DNA of 64,000 nt from the NCBI GenBank assembly GCA_964433345.1, contig CAYSQJ010000004.1, forward strand, positions 124,001 to 188,000. Direction: 5' to 3'. Positions within the stretch are counted from its first letter, which is position 1; every line of letters begins with the position of its first letter. The notes beneath the pieces were generated by a model. The model was not told the DNA's origin and made no database searches. It worked only from the letters and a program-made list of their open reading frames with translations. The stretch is from Ga0077527 sp964433345 (lineage in GTDB: Bacteria; Pseudomonadota; Gammaproteobacteria; Burkholderiales; SG8-41). Made by a program: the position numbers and the translations under genes. Below, one piece after another: positions 42,050-51,219 of the stretch.

Positions 42050-42418
42050 ATGCCTGTTCTGGAACTGACGCAGCAGAATTTCGAGAGCACGATCACCGGC
42101 AACAAAATCGTGATCTTGGATTTCTGGGCGCCGTGGTGCGGCCCCTGCAAAAGTTTTGCGCCGGTGTTCGAGGCTGCCGCGGAAAAACACCCCGACGTGG
42201 TGTTCGCCAAGGTCAATTCGGACGACGAGCAGGCACTGGCCGGTCATTTCGGCATCCGCTCGATTCCGACCATCATGCTGTTCCGCGAACAGATCATCGT
42301 GTTCATGCAGGCGGGTGCCTTGCCGGCCTCGGGACTGGAGAGCGTGCTAGAGCAGGCGAAGGCGCTGGACATGGAGCAGGTGCGCCGCGACATCGCTGCG
42401 CAGCAGTCGCAGCAGTAA
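42050..42418 (+). CDS. Thioredoxin-family protein
   Basis: 122 residues. The active site W-C-G-P-C-K is at about 32-37 and the cis-Pro lies in I-R-S-I-P-T-I. The C-terminal helix is longer than in TrxA and ends in a Gln-rich tail. It is a cytoplasmic disulfide reductase, perhaps a second thioredoxin. GACAGGAG stands nine bases before the ATG. An AT-rich repeat begins directly after the stop. Confidence 0.9.
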   Translation: MPVLELTQQNFESTITGNKIVILDFWAPWCGPCKSFAPVFEAAAEKHPDVVFAKVNSDDEQALAGHFGIRSIPTIMLFREQIIVFMQAGALPASGLESVLEQAKALDMEQVRRDIAAQQSQQ

Positions 42419-42450
42419 AAATATCAATAAAATCAAATACTTATAATTTA
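42419..42450 (-). repeat. AT-rich dispersed repeat, copy 6
   Basis: It abuts the thioredoxin TAA but in the opposite orientation to the other stop-linked copies. On the minus strand it reads TTATAAGTATTTG then ATTTTATTGATATTTTTA, the closest copy to the consensus. Confidence 0.75.
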
Positions 42451-42479
42451 TCTCGGCGACCTGCCGGGGGGGGGCGGCA

Positions 42480-43643
42480 ATGAGCACGCGCGGTTTCTGG
42501 ATTGACCATTTTCCCGGCAATTTCCTGTGGTCGAATGCCGCGCTGGCCTGCAAGGGCATGGCGCCCTACGGCGTGGTGGCGATGGACGAGATCGACCGCA
42601 TCGCCGAGAAGTTGAAAACGCGGCAGGGCGAACCCGAAGCATGGCAGCAGGAGTGGTGTGCAATGGCTGCGCAACTCGAGAAGACGGCCGATGCCGAAGC
42701 CGCGCGTGGCCGCGAGCGCACCGCGGGCAACTATTATCTGCGCGCCGGCAACTATTACTACACCGGGGAACGTTTCATTCCGCCGGGCGAAGCCAAGGTG
42801 GCTGTGGGGCGCAAGGCCTATCGCTGTTATCGCGAGGGCCTGACGCGGCGTCATCCCGAAATCGAATTCGTCGAAGTGCCGTATGAAGGAAAAACACTGC
42901 CCGCGCTGTTCATGAAGGCGCCGGGCGTCTCCTTGCGCGCGCCGACGGTGGTGATATTCAACGGCATGGACAACTGCAAGGAGATGAGCGTGATCTTTGC
43001 CGGGCTCGAATTCGCGAAGCGCGGCATGCACACGCTGGCGATCGACGGGCCGGGGCAGGGCGAGACGCTGCGTTTCCGCGGCATCCACAGCCGTTATGAC
43101 TACGAAGTGCCGGGCAAGGCCGCCTACGACTATGTCGCACAGCGCGCCGACGTCGATCCGGCGCGGGTGGTGATCATGGGCTACAGCTTCGGCGGTTATT
43201 ACTCGGCGCGCATCGCAGCCTTCGACAAGCGTTACGCCGCCGGCGTGGCGATGACCGCGCTGCATTGGGACCTCGCGGGCTGGCAACAGAAAATCAAGGA
43301 AAAGGCGCAGGCCGAGGGCAGCAAGATCGCGCAGTCGAATTTCCAGTTCCAGTGGGTGGTTGGCGCGCCGGACACCGACGGCAGCATCGAGATTGCGAAA
43401 CGTTTCACGCTGAAGGATGTTGCCCACCAGATCACCATGCCATTCCTGGTGACCCACGGCGCCAACGACCGCGTGGTACCGGCAGAAAACGCGCAGAAAC
43501 TGTACGATGCGCTGGGCTCTGCCAAAAAGACCCTGCGCGTGTTCACTGCCGAAGATGGAGGCGCGGAGCATGCCCATGTCGACAACCGCCAGGTCGGCGT
43601 CGATTTCGTCTCCGACTGGATAAGCGAGCATCTGCCGGGCTGA
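42480..43643 (+). CDS. Alpha/beta hydrolase of the FrsA / dihydropseudooxynicotine hydrolase type
   Basis: 387 residues: a helical N-terminal cap region and an alpha/beta hydrolase domain. The nucleophile is in G-Y-S-F-G-G, the acid in H-G-A-N-D-R-V-V-P and the His in G-G-A-E-H-A-H-V-D. Such enzymes act on C-C or ester bonds of carbonyl compounds; the substrate is unknown. Confidence 0.85.
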   Translation: MSTRGFWIDHFPGNFLWSNAALACKGMAPYGVVAMDEIDRIAEKLKTRQGEPEAWQQEWCAMAAQLEKTADAEAARGRERTAGNYYLRAGNYYYTGERFIPPGEAKVAVGRKAYRCYREGLTRRHPEIEFVEVPYEGKTLPALFMKAPGVSLRAPTVVIFNGMDNCKEMSVIFAGLEFAKRGMHTLAIDGPGQGETLRFRGIHSRYDYEVPGKAAYDYVAQRADVDPARVVIMGYSFGGYYSARIAAFDKRYAAGVAMTALHWDLAGWQQKIKEKAQAEGSKIAQSNFQFQWVVGAPDTDGSIEIAKRFTLKDVAHQITMPFLVTHGANDRVVPAENAQKLYDALGSAKKTLRVFTAEDGGAEHAHVDNRQVGVDFVSDWISEHLPG

Positions 43644-43772
43644 AAACCGTGTTCCTTTCCGCGCGCGGCAGGCGTGTCGTGGACAGCTTGCACTGACAAG
43701 GCGTGCTCCTGCGCGCTAAACTTCGGCCTCCCGTTGTTGTCCGACTTCGGGTCTTTCCGGAATCAGGTTCCC

Positions 43773-44864
43773 ATGAAACGCATTGCCTACCTTGCGGCGG
43801 CTGTCGCCCTGCTGATTGCTGCCGGTTTTACCTGGCGTCATTACTCGAAACCCCAGCCGGCGCCTGCCGCGAAGCCCGCCGCGGGCCCGGCGCGCGCCCT
43901 GCCGGTGAAGGTGGCGGTCGTGCGCAGCGACACCGTGACCGACAGCCTGACCGCGGTGGGCACGCTGCTTGCCAACGAGTCGGTGATGATCCGCCCGGAG
44001 ATCGACGGCCGCATCGAAGCCATTCATTTCAGGGAAGGCCAGCTGGTGCGCAAGGGCGACAGGCTGGTGTCGCTGGATGCCGCCGAGGTTGAGGCCCAGC
44101 TTGCGTCTGCGGTGGCCGCGGCCAGTCTCAACCGCAGCCGGCTGAAACGCTCCGAAGAACTGTTCCAGAAGAAATTCATCAGCGCCCAGGCGCTGGACGA
44201 GGCGCGCGAAAACCTCAACCAGACCAATGCGCGCGAGGCCGAAATCCGCGCCCGGCTGGCGAAGACCCTGATCCGCGCGCCTTTCGAGGGGGTTGCCGGC
44301 CTGCGCCAGGTCAGTCCCGGCGCCTATGCCAGGGCCGGCCAGGACATTGCGCGGCTGGAGGGCATAGGAACGCTGAAGCTGGATTTCCGTGTGCCGGAAA
44401 CCTATCTGCGCCAGATCCGCAACGGACAATCGCTGACGGTCACGGTGGATGCCTATGCCGGTGAAAGTTTCAGCGGCGCGATTTACGCCATCGAGCCGTC
44501 CGTCGACGAGGCCACGCGCACCGTGCTGCTGCGGGCGCGGCTGCCCAATCCGGGTGTGCGCCTGAAGCCGGGCATGTTCGCTCGGGTCAGCCTGGTGCTC
44601 GCGCAGCGTGAAAACGCGCTGCTGGTGCCCGAGCAGGCGATCGTGCCGCGCGGCGACGGGCAGTTCGTGTTTCGCGTGGTCGAAGGCAGGGCACGGCTGA
44701 CGAAGGTCGAGACCGGCCTGCGCCGTCCCGGCGAGGTGGAGGTCACCAGCGGCCTCGAGGCAGGGCAGACCATAGTCGCCGACGGCCAGTTGAAACTGCA
44801 GGACGGTGCCGCGGTGAGCCTGCCCAAGCCCGGGCCGCAAACCCCGCCGCAGCCGGTGAAATAG
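43773..44864 (+). CDS. RND efflux periplasmic adaptor (membrane fusion protein)
   Basis: 363 residues. An N-terminal membrane anchor (about 5-22), then the lipoyl and hairpin domains (S-V-M-I-R-P-E-I-D-G-R-I near 70-81; a helical hairpin around 110-165) and the beta-barrel domain. It joins the inner-membrane pump to an outer-membrane channel. ATG 43773 gives the signal anchor directly. The pump gene follows after two bases. Confidence 0.9.
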   Translation: MKRIAYLAAAVALLIAAGFTWRHYSKPQPAPAAKPAAGPARALPVKVAVVRSDTVTDSLTAVGTLLANESVMIRPEIDGRIEAIHFREGQLVRKGDRLVSLDAAEVEAQLASAVAAASLNRSRLKRSEELFQKKFISAQALDEARENLNQTNAREAEIRARLAKTLIRAPFEGVAGLRQVSPGAYARAGQDIARLEGIGTLKLDFRVPETYLRQIRNGQSLTVTVDAYAGESFSGAIYAIEPSVDEATRTVLLRARLPNPGVRLKPGMFARVSLVLAQRENALLVPEQAIVPRGDGQFVFRVVEGRARLTKVETGLRRPGEVEVTSGLEAGQTIVADGQLKLQDGAAVSLPKPGPQTPPQPVK

Positions 44865-44866
44865 CG

Positions 44867-47800
44867 ATGGTGCTTCCGGAACTTTCGGTGCGGCGTCCCG
44901 TGCTGGCCACGGTGATGAGCCTGCTGATCATCCTCGTCGGCATCATTTCATTCGAGCGGCTGACGGTTCGCGAATATCCGAAGATCGACTCCCCGGTGGT
45001 CTCGGTGCGCACGATCTATACCGGCGCCAGTCCGCAGGTCATCGAGTCGCAGGTCACGCAGCCGCTGGAGGACAGCATTTCCGGCATCGAGGGCGTGAAG
45101 ACCATGAAATCGGTGAGCCGGGAGGAGGTCAGCCAGATCACCGTGGAGTTCACCAACGACCGCGACCCCGATCTTGCCGCCAACGACGTGCGCGACCGGG
45201 TATCGCGGGCCCGCGGGCGCATGCCCGACGAGGTTGACGAACCGATCATCTCCAAGGTCGAGGCTGATGCCCAGGCGATCATGTGGCTGCGGCTGTTTTC
45301 GGACCAGCACGGTCCACTGGAGATTTCCGACTATGCCGACCGTTTTGTTGCCGACCGCCTGAAGACCCTGCCGGGCGTGGCCTCGGTGATCATCGGCGGC
45401 GAGCGGCGCTACGCAATGCGCATCTGGCTGGACCGCGAGCGCCTCGCCGCCTACGCGCTGACGCCCCAGGATGTGGAAGAGGCGCTGCGCCGCCAGAACA
45501 TCGAGGTGCCCTCGGGGAGAATCGAGAGCAGCCAGCGTGAATTCACGGTGCTGTCGGAATCCGACCTGCGCACGCCGGCCCAGTTCAACCAGCTGATCAT
45601 CCGCGAGGTCAAGGGTTACCCGGTGCGGCTTTCCGACATCGGACGCGCCGAGCTGGGCGCCGCCGACGACCGCAACATCCTGCGCGTCAACGGCAATCCG
45701 GCGGTCGGACTCGGCATCGTCAAGCAGTCGACCGCGAACACGCTGGCGGTGGCGCAGGCGGTCAAGACCGAAGTGCCGAAGATCGCCGGGGCACTGCCGC
45801 CGGGCATGCAGATCGCGGTCGCCTTCGACACCTCGATTTTCATCGAGAAGTCGATCACCTCGGTGTACACGGTGATGGCCGAGGCGTTGGTGCTGGTGGT
45901 GCTGGTGATTTTCCTTTTCCTGCGTTCGGTGCGGGCGACGCTGATCCCTTTTGTCACCATTCCGGTGTCGCTGATCGGGGCCTTTTTCCTGATCTGGATC
46001 ATGGGCTTCTCGATCAACGTGCTGACGCTGCTGGGCATTGTGCTGGCGGTGGGACTGGTCGTCGACGATGCCATCGTCGTGCTCGAGAACATCCACCGCC
46101 ACATCGAAAACGGCATGCGCCCCTTCGAGGCGGCGCTGAAGGGCGGACGCGAGATCGCCTTCGCCGTGGTGGCGATGACGGTGACTCTCGCCGCAGTGTT
46201 CGCGCCGCTGGCCTTCGCCACCGGCAATACCGGCCGTCTGTTCCTCGAGTTCGCGCTGACCGTTGCATCCGCGGTCGTGGTGTCCGGGTTCGTCGCGCTG
46301 ACGCTGACGCCGATGATGTGCTCAAAACTGCTGCGGCATGAAGCCTCGCATGGCCGTGTCTACAACGCGCTGGAGCGTTTTTTCGAAGGCATGTCCTCGG
46401 GTTACGAGAGGCTGCTGCGTTTCTGTCTCGCGCGGCGCGGTGTGGTTGTGGTGCTGTTCCTGCTGGTCGCCGCGGGCGGTTCGGCGCTTTTCCTGTCTAT
46501 CCGCTCCGAGCTGTCGCCACTGGAAGACCGCGGCTTCTTCATCGGCGTGATGTCGGCGCCGGAGGGGGCGACCAAGGAATACACCGACGACTACGCACGC
46601 ATTTGGGAGGACATCTATGCCGACGTGCCGGAGATCACCTCCTATTTCGTTTCGGTCGCGCCCGGCCTCGAGCGCCCGAATCCGGTCAACTTCGCGCTGT
46701 CCTTCGTGCGGCTGACGGACTGGAGTGAACGTGAGCGCAAGACGCAGCAGATCACCGCGTCGATCGCGCCGCAGATGTTCGCGCGGATGCCGGGCGTGCT
46801 GGCGTTTCCGGTGAATCCGCCGTCGCTGGGACAGAGTTTCCGCAATCCGCCAGTACAGTTCGTGGTGCAGGGGAATTCGTACGAGGACCTGGACCGCAGG
46901 GTCAGCGCGCTGGTGGCGAAGGCACGGCAGTCGCCGGCCCTGGCCAATGTCGACAGCGACCTCAAGCTCAACAAGCCGCAGCTGACGGTGGACATCGACC
47001 GCGAGAAGGCGGCGGCGCTCGGCATCCAGGTCGAAACCATCGGCAGGACAATGGAAACCCTGCTCGGCGGACGCCAGGTCACACGCTTCAAGCGCGAGGG
47101 CAAGCAGTACGATGTCATTGTCCGGCTCGAAGACAAGGATCGCCGCCAGCCGGCCGATCTGACCTCGATTTACGTGCGCGGCGCTTCCGGCGGCATCACC
47201 CAGCTGTCGAACCTGGTGAGCGTGCGCGAGACCGTGGCGCCCAAGGAGCTCAACCATTTCAACCGGCTGCGCGCCGCGATCATCTCGGCGAACGTGACGC
47301 CGGGCTACTCGCTGTCCGAGGCGCTCGATGCAATGGAGGCTGCTGCTGCGGAAACGCTGACGCCGGAATACCAGACCACGCTGGACGGACAGTCGCGCGA
47401 ATTCCGTGAGTCGGGTCAGCAGCTGTACCTGATTTTCGCGCTGGCGCTGGCTTTCATTTATCTCGTGCTTGCGGCGCAGTTCGAGAGCTTCCGTGGTCCG
47501 CTGGTGATCATGCTGACCGTCCCGCTGGCGGTGACCGGCGCGCTGCTGGCGATCAAGCTCACCGGCGGCACGCTCAACGTCTACAGCCAGATCGGTCTGG
47601 TGATGCTGATCGGGCTGATTACCAAGAACGGCATCCTGATCGTCGAGTTCACCAACCAGCTGCGCGACCAGGGGCGCGAGAAAATTGCGGCCCTGGTCGA
47701 GGCCTGTTCGCTGCGCCTGCGGCCGATCCTGATGACCACTGCAGCAACCGTGCTCGGTGCGGTGCCGCTGGCGATTGCCACCGGCGCCGGGGCCGAGTCG

Positions 47801-47947
47801 CGTTCAGCGATCGGCTGGGTGGTTGTCGGCGGCATGAGCTTCGGCACCCTGTTCACGCTGTTCGTGGTGCCGGTGGCTTACACCTTCATCGTCGGCGGGC
47901 GCAAGTCTGCGGACGGCGTGCAGCCGGCTGCCGCCGCGGCGCACTGA
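44867..47947 (+). CDS. RND multidrug efflux pump (AcrB/MexB-like, HAE1)
   Basis: 1026 residues, full length. N-terminal L-S-V-R-R-P-V-L-A, the twin Asp of the proton relay in G-L-V-V-D-D-A-I-V-V-L-E-N near 405, and the C-terminal helix set are intact. It exports drugs or other toxic compounds with proton influx. No outer-membrane channel gene follows, so it must borrow one, perhaps that encoded at 54440. Confidence 0.93.
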   Translation: MVLPELSVRRPVLATVMSLLIILVGIISFERLTVREYPKIDSPVVSVRTIYTGASPQVIESQVTQPLEDSISGIEGVKTMKSVSREEVSQITVEFTNDRDPDLAANDVRDRVSRARGRMPDEVDEPIISKVEADAQAIMWLRLFSDQHGPLEISDYADRFVADRLKTLPGVASVIIGGERRYAMRIWLDRERLAAYALTPQDVEEALRRQNIEVPSGRIESSQREFTVLSESDLRTPAQFNQLIIREVKGYPVRLSDIGRAELGAADDRNILRVNGNPAVGLGIVKQSTANTLAVAQAVKTEVPKIAGALPPGMQIAVAFDTSIFIEKSITSVYTVMAEALVLVVLVIFLFLRSVRATLIPFVTIPVSLIGAFFLIWIMGFSINVLTLLGIVLAVGLVVDDAIVVLENIHRHIENGMRPFEAALKGGREIAFAVVAMTVTLAAVFAPLAFATGNTGRLFLEFALTVASAVVVSGFVALTLTPMMCSKLLRHEASHGRVYNALERFFEGMSSGYERLLRFCLARRGVVVVLFLLVAAGGSALFLSIRSELSPLEDRGFFIGVMSAPEGATKEYTDDYARIWEDIYADVPEITSYFVSVAPGLERPNPVNFALSFVRLTDWSERERKTQQITASIAPQMFARMPGVLAFPVNPPSLGQSFRNPPVQFVVQGNSYEDLDRRVSALVAKARQSPALANVDSDLKLNKPQLTVDIDREKAAALGIQVETIGRTMETLLGGRQVTRFKREGKQYDVIVRLEDKDRRQPADLTSIYVRGASGGITQLSNLVSVRETVAPKELNHFNRLRAAIISANVTPGYSLSEALDAMEAAAAETLTPEYQTTLDGQSREFRESGQQLYLIFALALAFIYLVLAAQFESFRGPLVIMLTVPLAVTGALLAIKLTGGTLNVYSQIGLVMLIGLITKNGILIVEFTNQLRDQGREKIAALVEACSLRLRPILMTTAATVLGAVPLAIATGAGAESRSAIGWVVVGGMSFGTLFTLFVVPVAYTFIVGGRKSADGVQPAAAAAH

Positions 47948-47951
47948 GCAG

Positions 47952-48869
47952 TCATTTCCCGTTGCCGCTTTCCAGCGCGCGGTCCAGCCAGCCGGGTACA
48001 TAGACCTGCTCGACGAACCAGCGCAGCGCCTTGCCGCGGTGCGCGGTGCGCCAGGCCAGGTACAGCATCTGGCTCACCTTTGGCTCCTCGATGGTCTTTA
48101 TCACCAGTTCGCCGCGCGCGATGGGTATCCCGGCAAGGCATTGCGGCAGATAACCCACGCCCAGGCCCATGACCTGAGCCCGCAGCTTGGCGGCGAGGTC
48201 CGGGACGGTCAGTGTGTCCTGTCCCGAGAGCAGACCGGTGGTGCGCGGCGGCAGGTTGCGCGAACTGTCTGCAACCGCCACCGCGCGATGGGCGAGTATG
48301 TCCTCGCGTCGCAAGGGCTCGGGCAGTGCGGCCAGCGGATGCGCCGGCGCCACCGCGAATACCCAGTCGATTTCGCCCAAGGGCCGCGTCTGGTAGCCGC
48401 CGCCTGCAGGTCCTTCGCCTGAAGCGCCGATGGCGAGGTCGGCACGGCCGGAGGCCAGCGCGTCCCAGCAGCCGCCCAGTACCTCTGCGGAGAAACGCAA
48501 CCGGGTTTCGTTGTGAAGATCGTGGAAGTCGCGCGCGAGGTCGAGCATGGCCTGGCCCGGCAGCAGGCCGTCGTAGGCGATGCGCAACTCGGATTCCCAG
48601 CCGGTCGCCACGCGTTTCACGCGTGCCTCGAGTTCGCCGGCCGCGCGCAGCAGGTGACGGCCTTCGGCCAGCAGTTCACGTCCCGCCGTGGTGAGCTTGG
48701 CGCGGTGGCCGCGGCGGTCGAACAGCGCCACGTCGAGGTCCTGCTCGAGTTTCTGCACCGTGTAGGTCAGCGCCGAAGGCACGCGATGCAGTTCGTGCGC
48801 GGCGGCCGCGAAACTGCCCTTGCGATCTATGGCGTCGATGGCCAGCAGTGCGTCCAATGTCAGGCGCAT
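47952..48869 (-). CDS. LysR-family transcriptional regulator
   Basis: 305 residues: a winged helix-turn-helix (L-L-A-I-D-A-I-D-R-K-G-S-F-A-A-A-A near 8-24) and a periplasmic-binding-protein-like effector domain. ATG 48869 is preceded by AAGGAA. It is divergent from the pirin gene and probably controls that operon. It is convergent with the RND pump gene. Confidence 0.9.
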   Translation of the reverse strand: MRLTLDALLAIDAIDRKGSFAAAAHELHRVPSALTYTVQKLEQDLDVALFDRRGHRAKLTTAGRELLAEGRHLLRAAGELEARVKRVATGWESELRIAYDGLLPGQAMLDLARDFHDLHNETRLRFSAEVLGGCWDALASGRADLAIGASGEGPAGGGYQTRPLGEIDWVFAVAPAHPLAALPEPLRREDILAHRAVAVADSSRNLPPRTTGLLSGQDTLTVPDLAAKLRAQVMGLGVGYLPQCLAGIPIARGELVIKTIEEPKVSQMLYLAWRTAHRGKALRWFVEQVYVPGWLDRALESGNGK

Positions 48870-48954
48870 CTCGATTCCTTGCTGAATCAAAATCAATTAA
48901 TTATTGCTAAATTTATCATAATTTATTGTTTTTTAACATAAATATTATTCATTA

Positions 48955-48977
48955 ATTTTGACTTTTTTGGTCAAAAT
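48955..48977. promoter_or_regulatory. Candidate LysR operator between LysR and pirin genes
   Basis: A perfect 8-bp inverted repeat, ATTTTGAC and GTCAAAAT, separated by 7 bases, in the middle of a very AT-rich divergent promoter region. Its position and TTGAC/GTCAA arms suit a LysR-type binding site. Confidence 0.5.
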
Positions 48978-49061
48978 CTTCCGATTTCTTGTGCCGGAGC
49001 AGCGGCCTAGGATGCACTCCATCGCATCTCACGATGCATCGAACGGGAAAGGAGAAACGCC

Positions 49062-49757
49062 ATGCTGACCCTGCGCAAAAGCGAAGACCGCGGCCATGCC
49101 AACCACGGCTGGCTGGACTCGTACCACAGCTTTTCGTTTGCCGATTACTACGACCCCGAGCACATGGGTTACGGCCCGCTGCGGGTGATCAACGAGGACC
49201 GCGTGCAGGCCGGTGCCGGTTTCGGCACCCATGGCCACCGCGACATGGAAATCATCAGCTACGTGCTCGACGGCGCGCTGGCGCACCAGGACTCGATGGG
49301 CAACGGCTCGGCGATCGTGCCCGGCGACGTGCAGCGCATGAGCGCCGGCACCGGTGTGCGCCATTCCGAACACAACCACAGCCGGTCGGGAACCACGCAT
49401 TTCCTGCAGATCTGGATCGAGCCGAAGTTCACCGGCATCAAGCCCTCGTACGAGCAGAAGCATTTTTCCGCCGACGAGAAACGCGGCCGGCTGCGGCTGA
49501 TCGTGTCGCCCGACGGTCGCGATGGGTCGGTGAGCATGAACCAGGATGCCTTCCTCTACTCCGGCCTGTTCGACGGCGACGAATCGGCGGAACTGACCAT
49601 TGCGGCGAGCCGTCGCGGTTACGTGCATGTCGCGCGCGGCAGCACCAATGTCAACGGCCAGCATCTGCGTGCAGGTGACGCCCTGAAGACGGGGGCGGGC
49701 ACGATCCGCATCGAGGGCGGCAAGGCTGCCGAGGTGCTGGTGTTTGACCTGCCCTGA
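49062..49757 (+). CDS. Pirin-family bicupin (YhhW-like)
   Basis: 231 residues. Metal ligands of the N-terminal cupin are visible in F-G-T-H-G-H-R-D-M-E and R-H-S-E-H-N. YhhW-type pirins oxidise quercetin in vitro; the physiological role is unknown. It is the first gene of an operon with an FMN reductase and an extradiol dioxygenase-like protein. GGAAAGGAG precedes the ATG. Confidence 0.92.
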   Translation: MLTLRKSEDRGHANHGWLDSYHSFSFADYYDPEHMGYGPLRVINEDRVQAGAGFGTHGHRDMEIISYVLDGALAHQDSMGNGSAIVPGDVQRMSAGTGVRHSEHNHSRSGTTHFLQIWIEPKFTGIKPSYEQKHFSADEKRGRLRLIVSPDGRDGSVSMNQDAFLYSGLFDGDESAELTIAASRRGYVHVARGSTNVNGQHLRAGDALKTGAGTIRIEGGKAAEVLVFDLP

Positions 49758-49798
49758 AATCCGAATATTGATCAACAGAAACCTTGAAAGGAAACATC

Positions 49799-50350
49799 AT
49801 GAGTCGTTACAACATTGCCGTGATTGCCGGCAGCATCCGCAAGGATTCCCTCAACCAGAAGCTGGCGGAAGCGCTCACCAAGCTCGCGCCGCCGGAGTTC
49901 TCGTTCAAGACTGTGCGCATCGACGATCTGCCGCTCTACAACCAGGATGACGATGACAAGCCCGCCGCAGCGGTGTCCCGCCTGCGCAAGGAGATCAAGG
50001 AGGCGGATGCACTGCTGTTCCTGACCCCGGAGTACAACCGCTCGATCCCCGGCGTGCTGAAGAACGCGATCGACCATGCCTCGCGGCCCTGGGGCCAGAG
50101 CGTCTGGGGCGGCAAGCCCGCGGGCGTGCTGGGCATCTCCGTCGGCGCCATCGGCACTGCGCTGGCGCAGCAGCACCTGCGCAGCATCCTGTCCTATCTC
50201 GATGTGCCGGTTCTCGGCCAGCCGGAGGTGTACCTGCAGGCGAAAGACGGCCTGTTCGACGCTGATGGCGGCATCGGACCGGACAGCCGCGCCTTCCTGC
50301 AGGGCTGGATGGATCGTTACGCGGCCTGGGTCAGGAAACTCGCAGCCTGA
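49799..50350 (+). CDS. NAD(P)H-dependent FMN reductase / quinone reductase (ChrR type)
   Basis: 183 residues of the flavodoxin-like fold. The FMN-binding G-S-I-R-K-D-S-L-N near 11-19 and T-P-E-Y-N-R-S-I-P-G near 76-85 are diagnostic. It reduces quinones, azo compounds or chromate using FMN. ATG 49799 has GAAAGGAA at the right distance. It probably works with the pirin against quinone or redox stress. Confidence 0.92.
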   Translation: MSRYNIAVIAGSIRKDSLNQKLAEALTKLAPPEFSFKTVRIDDLPLYNQDDDDKPAAAVSRLRKEIKEADALLFLTPEYNRSIPGVLKNAIDHASRPWGQSVWGGKPAGVLGISVGAIGTALAQQHLRSILSYLDVPVLGQPEVYLQAKDGLFDADGGIGPDSRAFLQGWMDRYAAWVRKLAA

Positions 50351-50375
50351 GCCGCGGCTTGCGGAGAACATGGTC

Positions 50376-51161
50376 ATGAGCACACGCCAGCCGGCTGTTT
50401 TTGTTTCGCACGGGGCGCCGACTCTCGCGCTGGAGCCCGGGCCCACCCGCGGCTTTCTCGCGCAGCTGGGCGCCGCGCTGCCGCGGCCGCGCGCGATCCT
50501 CGTGTTGTCGGCGCACTGGGAGACCGCTGCGCCTGCGGCGAGCATGGCCGAACGTCCGGAAACCATCCACGACTTCCGCGGATTTCCGCTGGCGCTCTAC
50601 GAGGTGCGTTATCCGGCACCGGGCGCGCCGCAACTCGCGCAGCAGGTGCGTGAACTGCTCGGGAATGCCGGGCTTGCCGCGGACGCCGTGCCCGATCGCG
50701 GCCTCGACCACGGAGCCTGGGTGCCGCTGATGCTGATGTATCCGCAGGCCGGGATTCCCGTGACCCAGCTCTCGGTGCAGCCGCAATCCGGCCCGGCACA
50801 TCACTTCCGTATCGGCGAAGCCCTGCGGCCGCTGCGCGATGACGGTGTGCTGGTTCTTGCCTCCGGCAGCGTGACCCACAATCTGCGCGAGTTCGGCCGC
50901 CACGACTATGCAGGGCCGCCGCCGGACTGGGTCAGCGGATTCAACGACTGGCTGGCGCAACGTCTGGCGGAAGGCGATCGCGAATCCCTGCTCGAGTACC
51001 GCAGCCGGGCGCCGCATGCGGCGCGCAACCATCCCACCGAGGAGCACCTGCTGCCGCTGTTTGCGTCCCTGGGCGCGGCCACACCGGCCGTTGCGCCATG
51101 CCGTATCCATGCGGGCTACACCTATGGCGTCATCGGCATGGATGCCTGGCGGTTTGACTGA
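50376..51161 (+). CDS. Extradiol ring-cleavage dioxygenase (4,5-DOPA dioxygenase / YgiD family)
   Basis: 261 residues of the class III LigB-type dioxygenases. Metal ligands are suggested by V-S-H-G-A-P near the start, S-A-H-W-E and G-L-D-H-G-A-W-V-P. It opens catecholic rings such as DOPA. ATG 50376 is preferred to the ATG at 50370, because GGAG lies three bases from the latter but nine from the former. Confidence 0.9.
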   Translation: MSTRQPAVFVSHGAPTLALEPGPTRGFLAQLGAALPRPRAILVLSAHWETAAPAASMAERPETIHDFRGFPLALYEVRYPAPGAPQLAQQVRELLGNAGLAADAVPDRGLDHGAWVPLMLMYPQAGIPVTQLSVQPQSGPAHHFRIGEALRPLRDDGVLVLASGSVTHNLREFGRHDYAGPPPDWVSGFNDWLAQRLAEGDRESLLEYRSRAPHAARNHPTEEHLLPLFASLGAATPAVAPCRIHAGYTYGVIGMDAWRFD

Positions 51162-51219
51162 TGGCTGAGCCCTGTGATCGGTTAAGCTCGCTGCCTGGTA
51201 AAGGGGGCGGGGAGCGCGC

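Noticed and set aside
13888..42450. AT-rich repeats as ordinary Rho-independent terminators
   Set aside because: None of the copies has a GC-rich stem before its T-run, and one copy is inverted relative to its upstream gene.
48897..48960. AT-rich stretch upstream of the LysR gene as an eighth repeat copy
   Set aside because: It is equally AT-rich but lacks the TATAAGTATTTG and ATTGATATTTTTA cores. It is better read as a divergent promoter region.
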